DNA of 64,000 nucleotides from Siphonodentalium dalli (GCA_032622095.1 CP136063.1:150839379-150903378); one strand, 5' to 3'. Shown: positions 45,933 through 59,579, counted from the first letter of the stretch. Notes: a model not told the origin generated them from the letters alone. Program-made: numbers and translations.

Positions 45933-46871
45933 CTATTGAATATGAGCCTTTGGCTCGAAACTTGGCTTTGTACGGTTCCTACCCCTCGTGGTAATTCTTA
46001 ATTTTTTTGGCATGTGCAACTTCTTCTTCTTTTGTGTCTCTTCCATCGTCTTCATCCTCTTCATTATGTCATCTATTTGTGCCCTTAGAAACCCTATCTC
46101 TATCGACTGGACCACCACCGTAGACTCTAATTCAGTAAGTCGGTCTGATTCAACCAGGCTCGTGTTTGTAACTGGTATCTCATTGATAGATTTATCAACT
46201 AGCTGCGTCAGGAATGAATAATCGTCATTCCCGCACGCAGTCAGCTCTGGGAAATCGAACCCATCAAACCTGGTTTCACTGATTGTTTCAGTGACTACTG
46301 TCCTTGGCTCTACAGCATAAGGGACAACTTCCATAGGCTCAACAATCCCAACCGACCTTACGTCATGTGGTTGGGATGCTGCGGGAAGCTCAGATACACC
46401 ACGAGTGGCTTCCACGGATGTGGAAACTGACGGCTCAGGTTTACCAAGTTTCACTGGGGTGGAATCAGATGCAACCACAGGAAGTTTTACAATTACCGAT
46501 GGTATAGTCGGCTTCTCCGGTGCCCTCTTCGCCATGGCCCTCTTCTCCCACATTGCCCGTGACTCTTCTTGAGTGAGTTTTACAATTTCTCTGTCCTTAA
46601 ACACCATATCCGGTTTGCTCGCCACCACCATATAACCATCCTCGTCAACATTCCCCAGCTCTTTCAATCGCTTGACCCTACTAACGTGAGGTGCAAATGC
46701 CTCATTATGTTTTTTATACTCCCTACTTGTGAGGGCCCTATAGTTACACAATCTGCATAGGTAAGGAACATTCTCTCGTTGAATATGTGTTAGGAGATAG
46801 TGTCTTTTGCAGCGTGAAAGCTCGTCGGTCAGGTCACATTTTGTACACTTATAAGCTGGTCCTCTAACCAT
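45933..46871 (-). CDS. Third ORF of Gypsy copy 2: zinc finger and coiled-coil protein
   Basis: 312 codons, intact and same length as copy 1 (35919-36857). A few amino-acid differences are visible: position 40 Arg instead of Ile, plus Pro/Ser, Gln/Pro and Ala/Thr changes in the middle and linker. All eight putative zinc ligands and the coiled-coil region are unchanged. It is the only ORF of the element without a lesion in both copies. Confidence 0.75.
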   Translation of the reverse strand: MVRGPAYKCTKCDLTDELSRCKRHYLLTHIQRENVPYLCRLCNYRALTSREYKKHNEAFAPHVSRVKRLKELGNVDEDGYMVVASKPDMVFKDREIVKLTQEESRAMWEKRAMAKRAPEKPTIPSVIVKLPVVASDSTPVKLGKPEPSVSTSVEATRGVSELPAASQPHDVRSVGIVEPMEVVPYAVEPRTVVTETISETRFDGFDFPELTACGNDDYSFLTQLVDKSINEIPVTNTSLVESDRLTELESTVVVQSIEIGFLRAQIDDIMKRMKTMEETQKKKKLHMPKKLRITTRGRNRTKPSFEPKAHIQ

Positions 46872-46938
46872 GATTTGTTTTACCTGTAATTGGAATGATG
46901 TATAAACCTAACTGATATCTTACCTGGTTTCACGTACA

Positions 46939-48186
46939 TTAACATGTATTCAGTCTGCAAGTGGAAGTTTTTATAGCTTTTAATTTAGCTGATAATAACC
47001 ATTTAGGTATCTGACCATGATAGGGTTTTAGTTTGTTACCGCTAACAATTTTACAGTGGCCATTTTTCTCTAATTGCAATTTGTATACCAATTCTGATAA
47101 TTTCTTTGATATTAAACATGGACCCATATATAATGGTTGTAATTTTGGAGCAACCCCTGGATATCTCCTTTCATCTCGAAACCACACCGCATCTCCGACT
47201 TTGTATTTTAGATCTTCAGCATGTGTGTCATATTGTTTTTTCTGCCTATCGAATGATTTACCAAGATGTTGTCTGGCAATCTCATGAGATTTGTGCAATT
47301 TCGCTCGCAGATTCTGCACATATTCTCCATATGAGGAAATTGATGGGTGGTTCTGAGGTGGGAGACCAAATGCTAGCTCACATGGTAGACGGACTTCCCT
47401 ACCCAACATCAGCATGTTGGGTGTGAAACCTGTGCTTTCTTGTTGCGTTGGACGATAGGCTGCCGCTAAACAGCCTAGGTTTAGGTCCCAATCAGTTTGT
47501 TCGCCTTTGAGGTAGGCTTTGACCATTCTTATTAGGGTTTTATTCATCCTTTCAGACTGCCCATTCCCTTTCGGATTACGGGGTGTTGTTCGAGTTTTCC
47601 AGATTTCCAGGAGCTCAGAGAGCTCCTTAAATATATCACTTTCATAATTGCGCCCCTGATCTGAATGTAGTGCATGGCAAGTGCCAAACCTTGCAACCAC
47701 TTCGTTAAGTATTTTCTCTGCACATGTGATGGCACACTGATCGGGGACTGGCAGGATTTCTATCCATTTAGCAAAAGCATCTGTCACTATTAAGATGTAT
47801 CTGTTCCCTCTCGGAGTACGTGGCAATGGTCCCAATATATCTGTCGCTAGTATGTCCATTGGGGCCCCAACTAGCATTTTCCCAAGAGGTGCTTTTGGGT
47901 TCTTAGTTGGTGGTTTCGTAGCCCCACATATGTGACACTGTCTGACCCAGTTTTTTACGTCAGTCCTGGTCCTGGCATTGAACCAATAGTACCTTTGGAG
48001 CAACTTCTGAGTTGTCTTTTTGGTCCCCAGGTGACCAGAAAGCACAACATCATGCATTTGCTTTATCACTTCTGATCTTAACTCCCGAGGCACAATTAGC
48101 TGTAGGTAGTCGTTCGTACCATCCGATTTATAGAACTTTTTGTACAACAAGCCCTCTGTCATCTCGAGCGACCCCACAGTAACCAA
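46939..48186 (-). pseudogene. Gypsy copy 2 pol, integrase part after the frameshift
   Basis: The frame resumes downstream of a 1-nt deletion near 48171-48175 (C run of 4 instead of 5). It retains the integrase zinc finger and a complete catalytic triad, with HSDQGRNYES where copy 1 has His. It has a two-codon duplication (Arg-Thr) in NARTRTDVKNW. It ends with the same GPY/F-like C-terminus. Confidence 0.9.
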
Positions 48187-49079
48187 TAGTGGCGTGTTTC
48201 ATGGCTGAGAGTAATCACATGGCTGTGAGGTAGCCTGCTCCCACTCAACTTAGACTTGAATATTGGACCCACATCAATGTCGTTTTCCTGTAGATTTGCC
48301 ATTTTTTCCTTTGAATACATTGGCGGCCACAAAGTACCAACATTATCTTGATTAGGTTCCCCTATGACTTTATCATTTTTGGCAACACCTGTTTTATCAG
48401 ATGAACGTGTCTGAACATCTCTTATTTGACCATCTGCGGTCTCTGTCAAAAGAGGTTTACTATCGGCTGTGGCATCTCGGTTGAGACTGCTCATCATCTC
48501 ACTTTGACGTTTTTGACATTTTTTGCATGGCCCACATCTGAGGGAGTCAATATCATCCCATTCATGGCAATTGCAGTCCCAGGGATTTTCACACCTGGAT
48601 AGTGCATCAGCATTCCCATGTGCTTTTCCTTTTCGAAATTGTATTGCAAAGTCGAAGCTAGACAGGAGTTCAATCCATCTGGCTATTCTGCCCTTCGGAT
48701 CTTTAAGACTAAATAACCATATGAGTGCTTGATGGTCTGATCTCACCTCGAAGTGTTTACCTAGTAAGTATTGACGGAAGTACTCAACAAAGTATCGGAC
48801 CGCAAGAAGTTCTTTGTCAGTAACGCAATAGTTTTTCTCTGCCTTGTTTAAGGTACGGCTAGCATAAGCTATGACTTTTTGTTCTCCACCTTGGATTTGG
48901 TTCAGAACTGCACTTATTGCATAGTCTGAGGCGTCTGTGTCTAATATGAACATTCCATCGTCCGATGGATATGCCATAATTTTTGGACTAGTTAGGATGG
49001 ATTTCAACTCTTGGAAGGCTGACTGGCATTCGTTCGTCCATTTGAACTTTACTCCTTTTTGTGTCAACTCTGTCAGTGG
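48159..49079 (-). pseudogene. Gypsy copy 2 pol, RNase H part
   Basis: Follows the in-frame TGA at 49082-49080. It carries the RNase H catalytic residues as in copy 1 and the Cys-rich linker (CGPCKKCQK). It runs out of frame at the C-run deletion near 48171-48175, just before the integrase zinc finger. Confidence 0.9.
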
Positions 49080-50890
49080 TCAGACTATTTTGGAAAAGTC
49101 CTGCACATGTCTCCGATAATAACTTGCCAATCCTAGAATTTGGCGGATATTCTTTACTGAATTTGGAACTGGCCATGATATAATTTTAGCCACATTGTCT
49201 GGGTCTGGCATGACACCATCTTTCGATACCACGTGACCAAGGAATCGAACCTGTTCTTGGAATAGATTACATTTTGATGGTTTTAGTTTTAACCTGGTTT
49301 GTTTAATCCGAGTCAGGACCTCTCGGAGTCGTGTTACTTGCTCGTCGAATGTTTTTGAATAAACAATAAAATCGTCAATATAGATCAAACAAGTGGTCCA
49401 TTGCAGACCTCGCAAAGCCAACTCCATTGCTCGTTGGAAGACTGGGCCTGAGTTCGACATTCCGTAAGGCATCATAAGGTATTCAAAGAGCCCATGTTTG
49501 CAGACAAATGCTGTCTTTGGAACTTCTTCTTGTTTAACTGGAATTTGATGGTACCCAGCTAATAAGTCACACGTACTAAATAGGGTGGAACCTGCGATGG
49601 TATCAAGACAGTCACGAATGCGTGGAATTGGGAATTCATCTTCCGTAGTGACTGCATTAACCTTGCGATAGTCGACACATAATCGAATTTCTCCCGTGCC
49701 TTTCTTTGGTACTATTACAATTGGACTCGCCCATGGTGAGGTTGACCTTTGTATGACCTTCTGAGACAGCAATGTATCAATTGTCTGTTCTAACTTATTT
49801 GCATAAGCTATTGGAACCGGACGAGGTAACTGTTTGATTGGCCTTGCTTCACCTGTGTCTATAGCATGTTCGACAATGTCAGTTCTACCCATATCCTTGG
49901 GTCCTTTTGAAAAGACATCTTGGAAATCACAAAGTATATCTTTGATTGCTGACATTTGCCCTATCGTCTTCCCAACACTGGCTTCTTCATAAATTGTCTG
50001 CAGATGATCTGGCAGACATTTGCCTTCTGGCTGATCTGAGCTATCTTCTGATAATTTGACAACTCTGACTGATGTCTCACTATCTTTTGGGACTTGAGAT
50101 TCCTCTATCTCGAATAAAACTAATGGATCGTCATATACTACTTCTGCATAGGCAACAACCAAGTTCTGGTTCAGGCTAACACTATACGGGTTTGGATTCA
50201 TCACCCTGACATTGCATGTTGGACTATCGCTGATAGTCACCAGACACCGGGCAACCATTACAGGATATTTGGCCATCACTTTCAAAGCCGGTTCTAATAA
50301 GAGAGTTTTGGCCTCTTCAGGCAATCCCTCTCTCTCAATCAGAACATCTACCAGACATTCTGTATTTGTTGGTAAATAGTAATGATCTGCCACTCTTGCA
50401 GCTCTGACACCTGATTCTCTGCCCACTTGAGTGCACGGAATTGCTGACCCATTTATATAGATTAAACCCTGACTAAGCATAATGTCGGCTGGCCCAACAT
50501 CACTGTTTTGTAACACATCAATTCCAAGAAGACCTTCATCGTCTATTTTTGCCACCGTGACTAATGTATTTAGTCTAATGTCACCAAGTTGAATGGTGAA
50601 ATCACCTGTCCCTATTTCAGTCAATGGAGTACCATCCGCACTCTTTAAATTCGTCTGTTTTGAGAGTTTTGGCCGTCTGGTCTGAGGATTTTTTTTGTAA
50701 GTCGCTTCTGATATGTTTGTTCGACTGGCTCCAGTATCAGCTACAAATGTAAGTTCGATCTCATTAATTTTTCCTTTCACATAAACCCCATCTGGTTTCT
50801 GACTATTTCTTCTAGTGTTATTGTCTGTATTCGTTTTTGGGGCTAAATTATTTAGAACTGGTTGTTGCCCCTGTTGGCCAGTCCCATGGA
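49080..50890 (-). pseudogene. Gypsy copy 2 pol, protease and reverse transcriptase part
   Basis: Same layout as copy 1: open in -1 frame from the slippery site at 50891, VADTGAS protease, YIDDF reverse transcriptase, ending at the same TGA. Some substitutions differ from copy 1, for example DEFPIPRI instead of DAFPIPRI after the RT fingers and YKKNPQT instead of YKKIPQT in the protease. Confidence 0.9.
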
Positions 50891-51061
50891 GTTTAAACCT
50901 TGGAATCTTGTGTCCTGGTTAGATTGGCTTGGTGTTGGCCTGACTTCATGACTTCTCATATTTGTCTGACTATTGGACCCTCGCCCTCTTTCAGTGCATT
51001 GGTTTGCAAAGTGTTGTGGATCTCCGCAAATGAAACATGCTCTAGGACCGTTGGCCTTGTG
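50852..51061 (-). pseudogene. Gypsy copy 2 gag, nucleocapsid part
   Basis: Same CCHC zinc knuckle and same separation from the main gag frame as in copy 1, so the gag break was inherited, not acquired after the duplication. Confidence 0.8.
50855..50897 (-). promoter_or_regulatory. -1 ribosomal frameshift site, Gypsy copy 2
   Basis: Minus-strand TTTAAAC at 50897-50891 with the same spacer and 7-bp stem as copy 1 and the same phase. Confidence 0.75.
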
Positions 51062-51124
51062 TCATACCATGTTGGTGAGATTTCATTTCTCTTTCTAAAT
51101 TGTCAATCCGGTCTAGTATCAACT

Positions 51125-52474
51125 TCAATATATCTCAGGATTTGTTTGCCTGTCTGCTGATGTGGCTGTCTCTGCCAGTTTCTTATTTATGGATGGAGTG
51201 CTGTTTTCAGCTTTACCATCTCTATCATTTCTCTGCAATTGATTAACTTGTGGTTTAGCACCATTTGCTTTCACCATCCTTGTTGGTCTTTTGAATTTCC
51301 TCTCGTGGTAGGGTTCAAAGGAGTTTGTGGACATTGTTTTATTCTTAGCCTCATTGAATCTGACAACAAAGTTGACCGCTTCATCTATATCATTTGGCTC
51401 TTTACCAAACTCGATATGAAACCTGGCCTTATCATCATTTAACCCATCAAGGAACCTTCGGATGAGATCTTCTCTCCTTGTGGCCCTATCTCTGTCTGGA
51501 TGCGCATTGGTGTATAATGACTTTAAATCAGCAGCATATTCCTCTACAGGTTCATTATTTTGCTGATTTCGTCTACTGAACTGAGCTGCATATGTTTTTG
51601 TTGTTTCCACAACCCTGTAGCGGCCTTCCACCTCTTCTATTAGAGTTTGATAATATGTCAGAATTCTCTGATTGAGTTGTCCATAAACAAAGTCACCAGC
51701 AGCCCCTTGGAACTTGGGAAGAACAGCATCTAGTCTTTCTTCATCATTCCAATTTCTGCGCCTTGCTATTGCATCGAACCTATTATACCAAACCTTCCCA
51801 GGCTCTTCGCCTGTGAAGGGTGGTATCTTGGCAAAAACCTGTTTGTTATTCACCAACCTTGGGATTGGTAATGATTGAACACTATGATGGGACCTATCAT
51901 CTTCACTACTCTCAGAAGAACTGAGATCTGGCCTATAGTCTCGTCTAGTCGCAGAGTTCCGAAGAAGTTGCGTTTCTGACCTAGCTTGTCGGTGTGACTT
52001 AGTGTGAGGCTTCTTCAAGCTTGTCTCACTAACCACTGCTCTTACAGCAGTTGTCATTACTTCTGTCATCTGATTGGAGAAATCTGTCAAGACACTCATG
52101 ACTGATTCCGTTATAAGCTGAGGCATACCTCGCAGAATTTCGTCATTATTTCTCGCCAATACAGTACTGGGCTGAACATCCACAATTGGTATGTTTGATG
52201 TATTTTCATCAAACTCATCAAACTGACATCCTATGGAGTTCCCCTGTAAATTGGTCTGATGAATTTTTGACAATTCATTAGATTTATCATGCCCTATGAT
52301 AATTTCGGTATCTGTGTCTCCCATGTCTGAGCTATGCACTTCAGTCTCCTCCACACTAAAGTTATGTGGTAATCGACGTCGACCCAATTGTTTCTTAGTT
52401 ACACTCATTCTGTTAACTTCCACTGGCAGATTATACCTACACAGAAACACATTTTCAACGCATCGAAGATACAA
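51125..52474 (-). pseudogene. Gypsy copy 2 gag, matrix/capsid part
   Basis: 449 codons, nearly identical to copy 1, with Gly instead of Cys in HIEF[C/G]KEPND. It ends at the same early stop before the zinc knuckle. Confidence 0.85.
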
Positions 52475-52552
52475 AACATGACAAACAAATTCAACACAAA
52501 ACTGGACAAAACATGTAGATTCGGATCACTGGATCTCAGAAATGTACTAAGA

Positions 52553-52570
52553 TCCCACTGTCTGACACCA
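52553..52570 (-). other. Primer binding site, Gypsy copy 2
   Basis: Same TGGTGTCAGACAGTGGGA as copy 1, 4 nt from LTR 3. tRNA-Leu-like. Confidence 0.7.
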
Positions 52571-52574
52571 AAAA

Positions 52575-55500
52575 TGTAACGCACAAGTGGTATACACAAA
52601 TACATATAGTTCCCACCTCTCAGAGAAAACTATATGCGATTCCATATATCACCAGATACAGTTACAGTCCGAAATAACCGAGTGGATAAAACTTTTTATA
52701 TATAACAATAAAATATCTGACACCAGTAGGTATTTGGTTAGCTGGACCTACAACAGCTGATAAGTGAGTAACAGGATACGTGATCCTAATAAATGAGATT
52801 AATTATTTATTTAGCACATAACTATTGATAATATTTTAACAGATGTATAATTGTATGGACGGAATATTGAATAATTATATATGAAAAAATGAAAATAGGA
52901 TGGAAAATTTAGCAAGTTGAATGATCGGAATGGAATGACTAGTTATCACATTTTTTATGAAGTGATAGATGAAAAATGAAACTTTTTATAAATAATTTAA
53001 ATGAAGTTAAATAGGATTTTAAAGTGACTTGAAACATTTATTTTTATTTGACCAAAAACATAAAATTAGTTGACTTATTTAAATTTTAAATGCATTGCAG
53101 AAATTTTAGACTAATATGCAGAAATGCATAAAAAATAGAATTTAACTATTTTTACCTAAACAATTTAGACTGGAAAAATTTGTGATTTTTACAACCATTT
53201 ATGATTTGAAACATGAAAAATTACGAATCATATGCACGATACACAAAACACATTGAGACACAAATTTGGCCACATAAAACATATACTTCAATAATTTCCA
53301 AGTGGTATGATAACTTTAATAAAAGTCTGACATGAAATGCTGATAGAATCTGAGACCATATTTGTGATATGTCTAATAAAACCTATTCTGCTCTTGTGCA
53401 GGTCGCTTTTTTATAGCGTAATTTCCTTGAACACAAATTTGAGACTTACGAATGCTGACACTAAGGGTCCCTCATGACTGAGACACTTAGTAATTAAGAC
53501 TGAGGTCCATTACAGTCGAAACGTGAACAAACACCGGTGCTTTGTGGATTATATACACTTGTATTAAAATACCACCAGAAAGAATTTACTAATAATACAC
53601 AAATTCACTTTGAATAGTAGTTTATATAAACTACCAAAAATTATACTAAGTAGTATAATTATTTGTTACTTTAAAAGTAGACTAATAATAATAAGACCTG
53701 ACTTGTTCTTATTACTGAACAAAGTCCCCATGTGAGTATAAATGTGAAATGAAACTTTGTGTGATTTAAAAGAGTTGCATTTGAAATGCAAAAACTACAA
53801 AATGTAATTACCATGAACTTATGAGCACATAGCCCACCAAACACCAAGGTAATCTCACGTCATAATATATGTGAAATAATGTTGTATTGAACATGAACTT
53901 TCAATGTAATGTCTAACTGGCCTGCAACTACTTTTGTGTAATACACAAGAAAAGTATGCAATAAACTTGCAGATTTTAATTAGCTGCATATAGAACTATT
54001 TAAAGTGAAATAGAAATAATCTGCACTATAATTGCAGATATAACTGACTTAGACACTTTAGGAATGTCTGCGATAAACTTGCAGATATTATGTTAAACTG
54101 CAAATAAAACTATTTAAGTAAAATAGAAATAATCTGCACTATGATTGCAGATATTACTGACTAGTTTTTCTGAAGTGAAAAACTTTATAAAATATTTTAT
54201 GACTTTGTAAATCCAATAAAATGGTTCTTTGGTACTGTGAAGTTTCAACGGTCTACGCTCGCCTACTCCATCACAGAATCAAAGAAACACTTGCTTGGAA
54301 CATGTAACCTAATTTTTAGCTGCTAAATAATGTAATTTTTATTCTGCACAACTGAATTTAAATAAATGTTAATACTGGAATAAGATATACTTGCTTGCAG
54401 GAGACTATGTCATTCCAGGGATCTGCATCAGGTATTATTTTACCGTACCAAATAAATTACTTTATAAGATTTTAAATAGAGAAAATAATTGCAAGTCCTT
54501 CAGTATACTGGCTTCTACAAGCACTCATCCTGAAGGTGTAAGTCTTGTCACTTGTACTGAATTACCTTCTGTAATGGGAAACAGTTTATTTTACCTCTTA
54601 TATGCTCTCTTCCTGGCCCGGACTTCTCCGACTTAGTCACTTCTGACATTCTGCCGGGAATAGAGCTACCATGTGGATACTTGTGGATTTTACATGTCCA
54701 AGCCCTTCTGGCATAATGAACATATAAATTTTTCAACCTCCAGCCCTCCAATCGTAGTGCTTGCATGGTCACTTCTGACACTCCAGCACACATTCTGTCT
54801 CTACAGACTTAGAATTTTGGGCATAAACCTGGTACTAATGAGTGATCCATTTTTAGATATAGCCTATAAATCTCCTATGCGTGGATGAGAACTAGCCACT
54901 TCTGGCATTATCACATCCAGATAAATAATTTATGTGACAAGATTTACATTGTTCTGCATGTTGCGTCCTAGCTACTTCTAGCATTCACACAACTAAGTAC
55001 CATTTAAAATATAACTTAGTAAAATACCACTGTAAATAAAAGTATAAGTTCAAATAATTATTTAGGATAATTATAAATATTCATTTAAACCATAGCATTT
55101 ATTCACTACTAATTATTAATTAGTAAATACAATACACTACAAATGTTTTGATACCTTTACCTAGCACAGAAGGATGATCCTAGAATTCCAAAACAATTTA
55201 GTTAAAATGATGCAGAACAGTAATTTTAAATTATGGTGAAGCTTATATACTATAAAACTCTGCAACAAGTCTGCAAACCAATGAAATAGCTTGAAAATAA
55301 TAGAGAAATCTGCAGACCAATGAGAATGCTTCTCGCAGAGAAATATAAATATGAACCAATCAATCCGTTTCTGCAGCTTATTTCTTGCAGAGCAAAATAG
55401 TTCCACACTTTGAACAAGTAAAAACACATTAGATATATTTCTCCAATGTTTATATTTCACATATTCAAAGCCTGACACCTTTTGCATGCAAAACAAAGCT

Positions 55501-55810
55501 ATTTATGTTTGTGAAGGCACAAATTATTTAAGCAGACTACAGAAAGCCAGAAACTTTTATGACAAGAGTTATCCCTCATGACGTCACCAATATGGCGTCG
55601 CCCATGAAGGAACAAAAATACGCAAATTTACGGATTAATTTTAGCTAATAAAAGATTAACTACGTAATACTAGAAGTTAATACTTATCTATAAGTAAGCT
55701 ACTATTATAATGAATAGAAGTACCAAGTAATAGCAGATTGCTATTTGAAATATAAAAGTTATGATGCAAGATAGCACCAGAAATTTACCAGTAAAGGCCG
55801 GACCTTTACA
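52575..55810 (-). repeat. Gypsy LTR 3 (3,236 bp)
   Basis: The 5' LTR of copy 2 in element orientation. It ends GGACCTTTACA and passes directly into unrelated ATATATAGGGG flank. It differs from LTR 1 and LTR 2 by roughly 14-16 single-base changes each, by eye. Confidence 0.92.
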
Positions 55811-56244
55811 ATATATAGGGGTTCCGTCTAAATTTATATGCTCTTAGTGTAAACATGTATACATTATTTCCGAAACAGTTTAGTTTACATAACAATTATT
55901 TCAACATGCGAAATATTCAGATAATTCAATAATGAATCGAATACAAGAACAAAGTTTATATATTACGCCCTGTTGTTTTTAGTGGTGATGATTTTGCAGA
56001 CTTTATATCGTTTGTACATTTACGCACTGTATCTTGTATCCCCTATAACACGTTCTTGTACATTGTATCTTATTGGTCATAATAAATATGCCCATGCTAT
56101 AAGCGGGGCAACGTTAAAGTGATAAGAAACACTCATGCTGGGGCGCACGGCGAATAAACTTGCCCAAAGCGGCTATTTAAATGAATTTTGTATCAACATT
56201 GCCAGGACACAGCATCATTATATCATGTATATCAAATATAGTGT

Positions 56245-56500
56245 TTATTTATTTATTTATCTATTTATTTATTGACGTCCATGTATGGAGAGTGACTTAC
56301 CTTATTATGAAATAAGACAACGTGAAAATATGACATTATACAAGGTTTACATCTAATAACAAATGCATGCATCAAATGAATAAAGCTAATATGACCAGTA
56401 GATGTTGGGGAAAATAAATTTAAAAAAAAAAAAAAAAAATTAATAACGCTATATACAGAAAGTTATATGTCACAGGCATATACCGATATACAATTGTTTA
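56245..56500 (-). mobile_element. LINE 3' tail related to the 16934-18670 copy
   Basis: On the minus strand it ends with CACTCTCCATACATGGACGTC and then an AATAAATAAATA-type tail. This matches the 3' end of the LINE in intron 3. A poly-A run of about 18 on the plus strand lies inside at about 56420. No coding part is recognised. Confidence 0.6.
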
Positions 56501-56585
56501 ATGATATATTCTTCAAATGGATGTAGTGGCTGAATCGTATATATCATTTTGAAGTAGTGAAATAAGCACATAAAATCTTCAACAG

Positions 56586-56600
56586 TAACTTGTTATTATA
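56586..56600 (+). repeat. Left copy of a 15-bp target duplication
   Basis: TAACTTGTTATTATA, identical to 60561-60575. Confidence 0.7.
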
Positions 56601-57660
56601 CTTCCATGGTGTAACCAAGGAAGTATATTGTTTTTGTACTGGTGGCGTTTTCCGTTTATTTGGAAATACTCAGAAACTAATGGCAGTAGGAACTTGAAAT
56701 CTCCAGCGATAGTAGGCATCCAAGGTCTACTAAAAATAAAGGTATCCGCATGTTGGTCCAATATCTTTTGACAGAGTTATGGCCCTATTTCGATTATTTT
56801 TAATTATTATTATTATTATACTTAACCATTTTTCAACGCCCTAATCTCTGAAAGTATGAGGATTAGAAAACTCAATGTTGGTAAGTATGTTGGGGAAATG
56901 AGTTATATGCCTTTGGCGCATAACGGATATTGTCCGCGTTTACCTCTCGGAGGTATCCCCCTTTATATGAAAAATGTCATTTTATTATCTCGGAAATTAT
57001 AAAGAGCAGAGCATCGGAAATTGGATCGTATGCACACCTCGATATGCCCTACTGCCCAAGGGCATCAAAACTTGTGTCCGCGCTTTCCCTGAGGAGTTAC
57101 CGCCCATAAATAGGTACACACGATACACCAGGATGAATAAAAAAAAATAATAAGTACAGAGCTCTAAATGTTTTATTGCATATTCCGAATTGGACGAGAG
57201 ATTCTGACTCGAATATACCGCTTAAAAATGTTTTTACCCAGGACTTTCCGCGTTACGGGGTACGGAAATATTGCAACTATTTTTCCCGCCAAATCGAAAC
57301 CGGCTGGTTAAAGAACAAGATAATGTCGTAGAATGTACGTTGACATATTTGATGTACGTCCCAGAAATTTGACGGCTATACTATAAATGTAAAATGTCCA
57401 ACGGAGAATGCGTGTCAGTGTGGGTTGAGACTTTAGGAAAATTCCACGAAAATTGCAAGGGGGGGGGGATTCAAACATCGAGATAATTTTTTTTGACGAA
57501 TACATCTGATGGCTAGTGTTCACGCGCATCCAGAGGGCGATTTTCTAATTTTCAGGTGGAACGGTTTACTCGTGACAACGCTATATATCATACATATGTA
57601 TATTTCTGTAGTCTATCACTAGCCGTTTTTAGCCCCAAATCCAAACGGGCTAATGTAGGA

Positions 57661-59579
57661 GGGTGATTCTCCCGTAAACGAGCAAACCCATGTCCTGCGT
57701 TATTAGTTCATCCTATGAAAAACAATGGCCACCATACATAAAAGTGATGGTAATGATCTTGTAGCTCACGATACAGGCATTTATTAGAGACATTTCGGGT
57801 TTAGTATGGACGTGTGACAACATATATGCCATGAGTATATTACAGGCTACGTACCCCGAAACAGCATGTCCCAAATCAAAGGCATTCAACTTCCCTGATT
57901 GTTCCCATTCGCCACCGAACGATTTATCTTTAAACCAATTAATATTATTGTGCGGAATTTTGCACTGAACGCCATGCAATTCGTATAATTTTTATGAAAT
58001 TAAATATTTAGTTAGTGGAAAGCATGTGAAGTCTTCCAAAAGCATGTCCCGTTATATAGAATCATTACCCAAACGCACGATAAAGACGGCTGATATTTTC
58101 ACCAGAAACATAGCTTGTTCATATCTATGGTTGCATCGTGGAGTAAATATCCTTTAATGTCTAGAAAAAATAAACCCAGGTTATGTTTCCTTGAATAATT
58201 ATATTAAATCAACCTTTGAAACTAGAAATCGCTAGCGTATATTTATTCAGCGTCATTACACAAACGCAGACCATTTAAATGTTACATGCTGTAGGCGAAC
58301 GATTAAAAGTTTATTTCGAAAGCTCGCAGCGGTTGTTTGTTCATAAACTAGTTCATTTTCATAGGTGATGGATATTCAAAATATAAGAGCGCGCTGAAAC
58401 GAAAATCGTCATTACCCAAACGCGTCATTACCCAAACACTCCTTCTGTTTGGGTAATGACGCAATTTTAATTTTGAAATATCCAGAGACGCAAACACGAT
58501 CTAACAAATAAAACATGTTTAGGGATGATCTGGGTGTAAATAAAAAGAAAACATATGACATACGGATTAGTTTTAGTGCGTTTATATAACATCGGGGGGG
58601 TGAGTGAATGAGTGGTGGGGTGGGGGGGAGTGATCAACGGAATCTAACGAATTCTCTAAATGGATTGACGTTTACATCAAACAATCTCAGTGAGAAGCAA
58701 ATGACAGTTTGAAAAGTCAATTATTTCCGTACTTTTCAACAATCATTCTGCCTGCGGGGCGATTTCCGGCTCGTGTGTTATAGCAACGGCGTCAAAATAC
58801 ACATTTTGGACCATCAGAATATCACACTGACAATTCTATCTGATTGAGCGCACAGAGAAACCCCCAAATACCAAATTTCAGTTCAATATCTTGAAACATG
58901 TAAGAGAACTCCATCGACAATGTTTTCTACTCTAAATTATCATTGCAATTTGGCGAACCCCTTGGGGAACAGACTTTGATTGACGTATGATCACGTTGTC
59001 TACATCAGAGTTCCTCGATCGTTTGGAGTCAAACCAAGTGTACGAGGGACCAGGGCATGCCCGACTTGATAGGAATCGCCTTTTATGCGATCAAAATCTG
59101 TTTCCAATTATCATATCTGAACGCTGTATTCGTTGACCTCTTAGAGAGTTTGAACTCTAAGTCACGCCCACAAGGCATATCAATTTCCACCACGTATATT
59201 CAAATGGCTGTATCTCATAGACGTCTCAACGTGCGGAGCTACGCAATACGTCGTTTGGACGGATACATAATCGGCTACTCAAACAATATATACTCATAAC
59301 GATAATTCAACTATTAAAGGGCACATGTCAACAAGTTTTGGAGAAAGAGCGAATTTGACAATGACGTTGCCCTGATTCAACCCCAAAAAAACGTCATTGG
59401 CACATGCTGTAATGAACGACCTTGATTGACCTTGACCTGGCCCTATAATTTTGCCAAATGTCATTTTCGTGGTCACCAATATCTGTGCTACATACTCACA
59501 TAAAATTTATCGGCATGTGACAAACTTTTTTTCCCCAGAATTTTCTGGACGAAATTGTTCATTTAATGGAGAATCACAC
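57661..59579. mobile_element. GGGTGATTCTCC element, full-length copy
   Basis: 1,919 bp from GGGTGATTCTCC to GGAGAATCACAC (12-bp inverted repeats, one mismatch), flanked by AGGA at 57657-57660 and 59580-59583. It is the reference for the two partial copies at 21574-22144 and 22219-23415. It carries a perfect hairpin near 58421-58461 and an 88-codon minus ORF (57713-57979) but no recognisable transposase. The superfamily is unknown. Confidence 0.75.

Larger units (their letters stand above)
32542..55810 (-). mobile_element. Tandem Ty3/Gypsy retrotransposon array (LTR-int-LTR-int-LTR)
   Basis: Two internal regions (35778-42555, 6,778 bp; 45792-52574, 6,783 bp) share three LTRs (32542-35777, 42556-45791, 52575-55810). 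The coding strand is minus, antisense to the host gene. Element order is LTR, primer site, gag, protease-RT, RNase H-integrase, third ORF, LTR. RT before integrase places it in Ty3/Gypsy. The GPY/F-type C-terminus is present and no chromodomain is seen. The LTRs differ by eye at only about 14-17 sites per pair (about 0.5%), so the copies are young. No target duplication is visible: GTTAT lies on the left and ATATA on the right. Confidence 0.92.
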
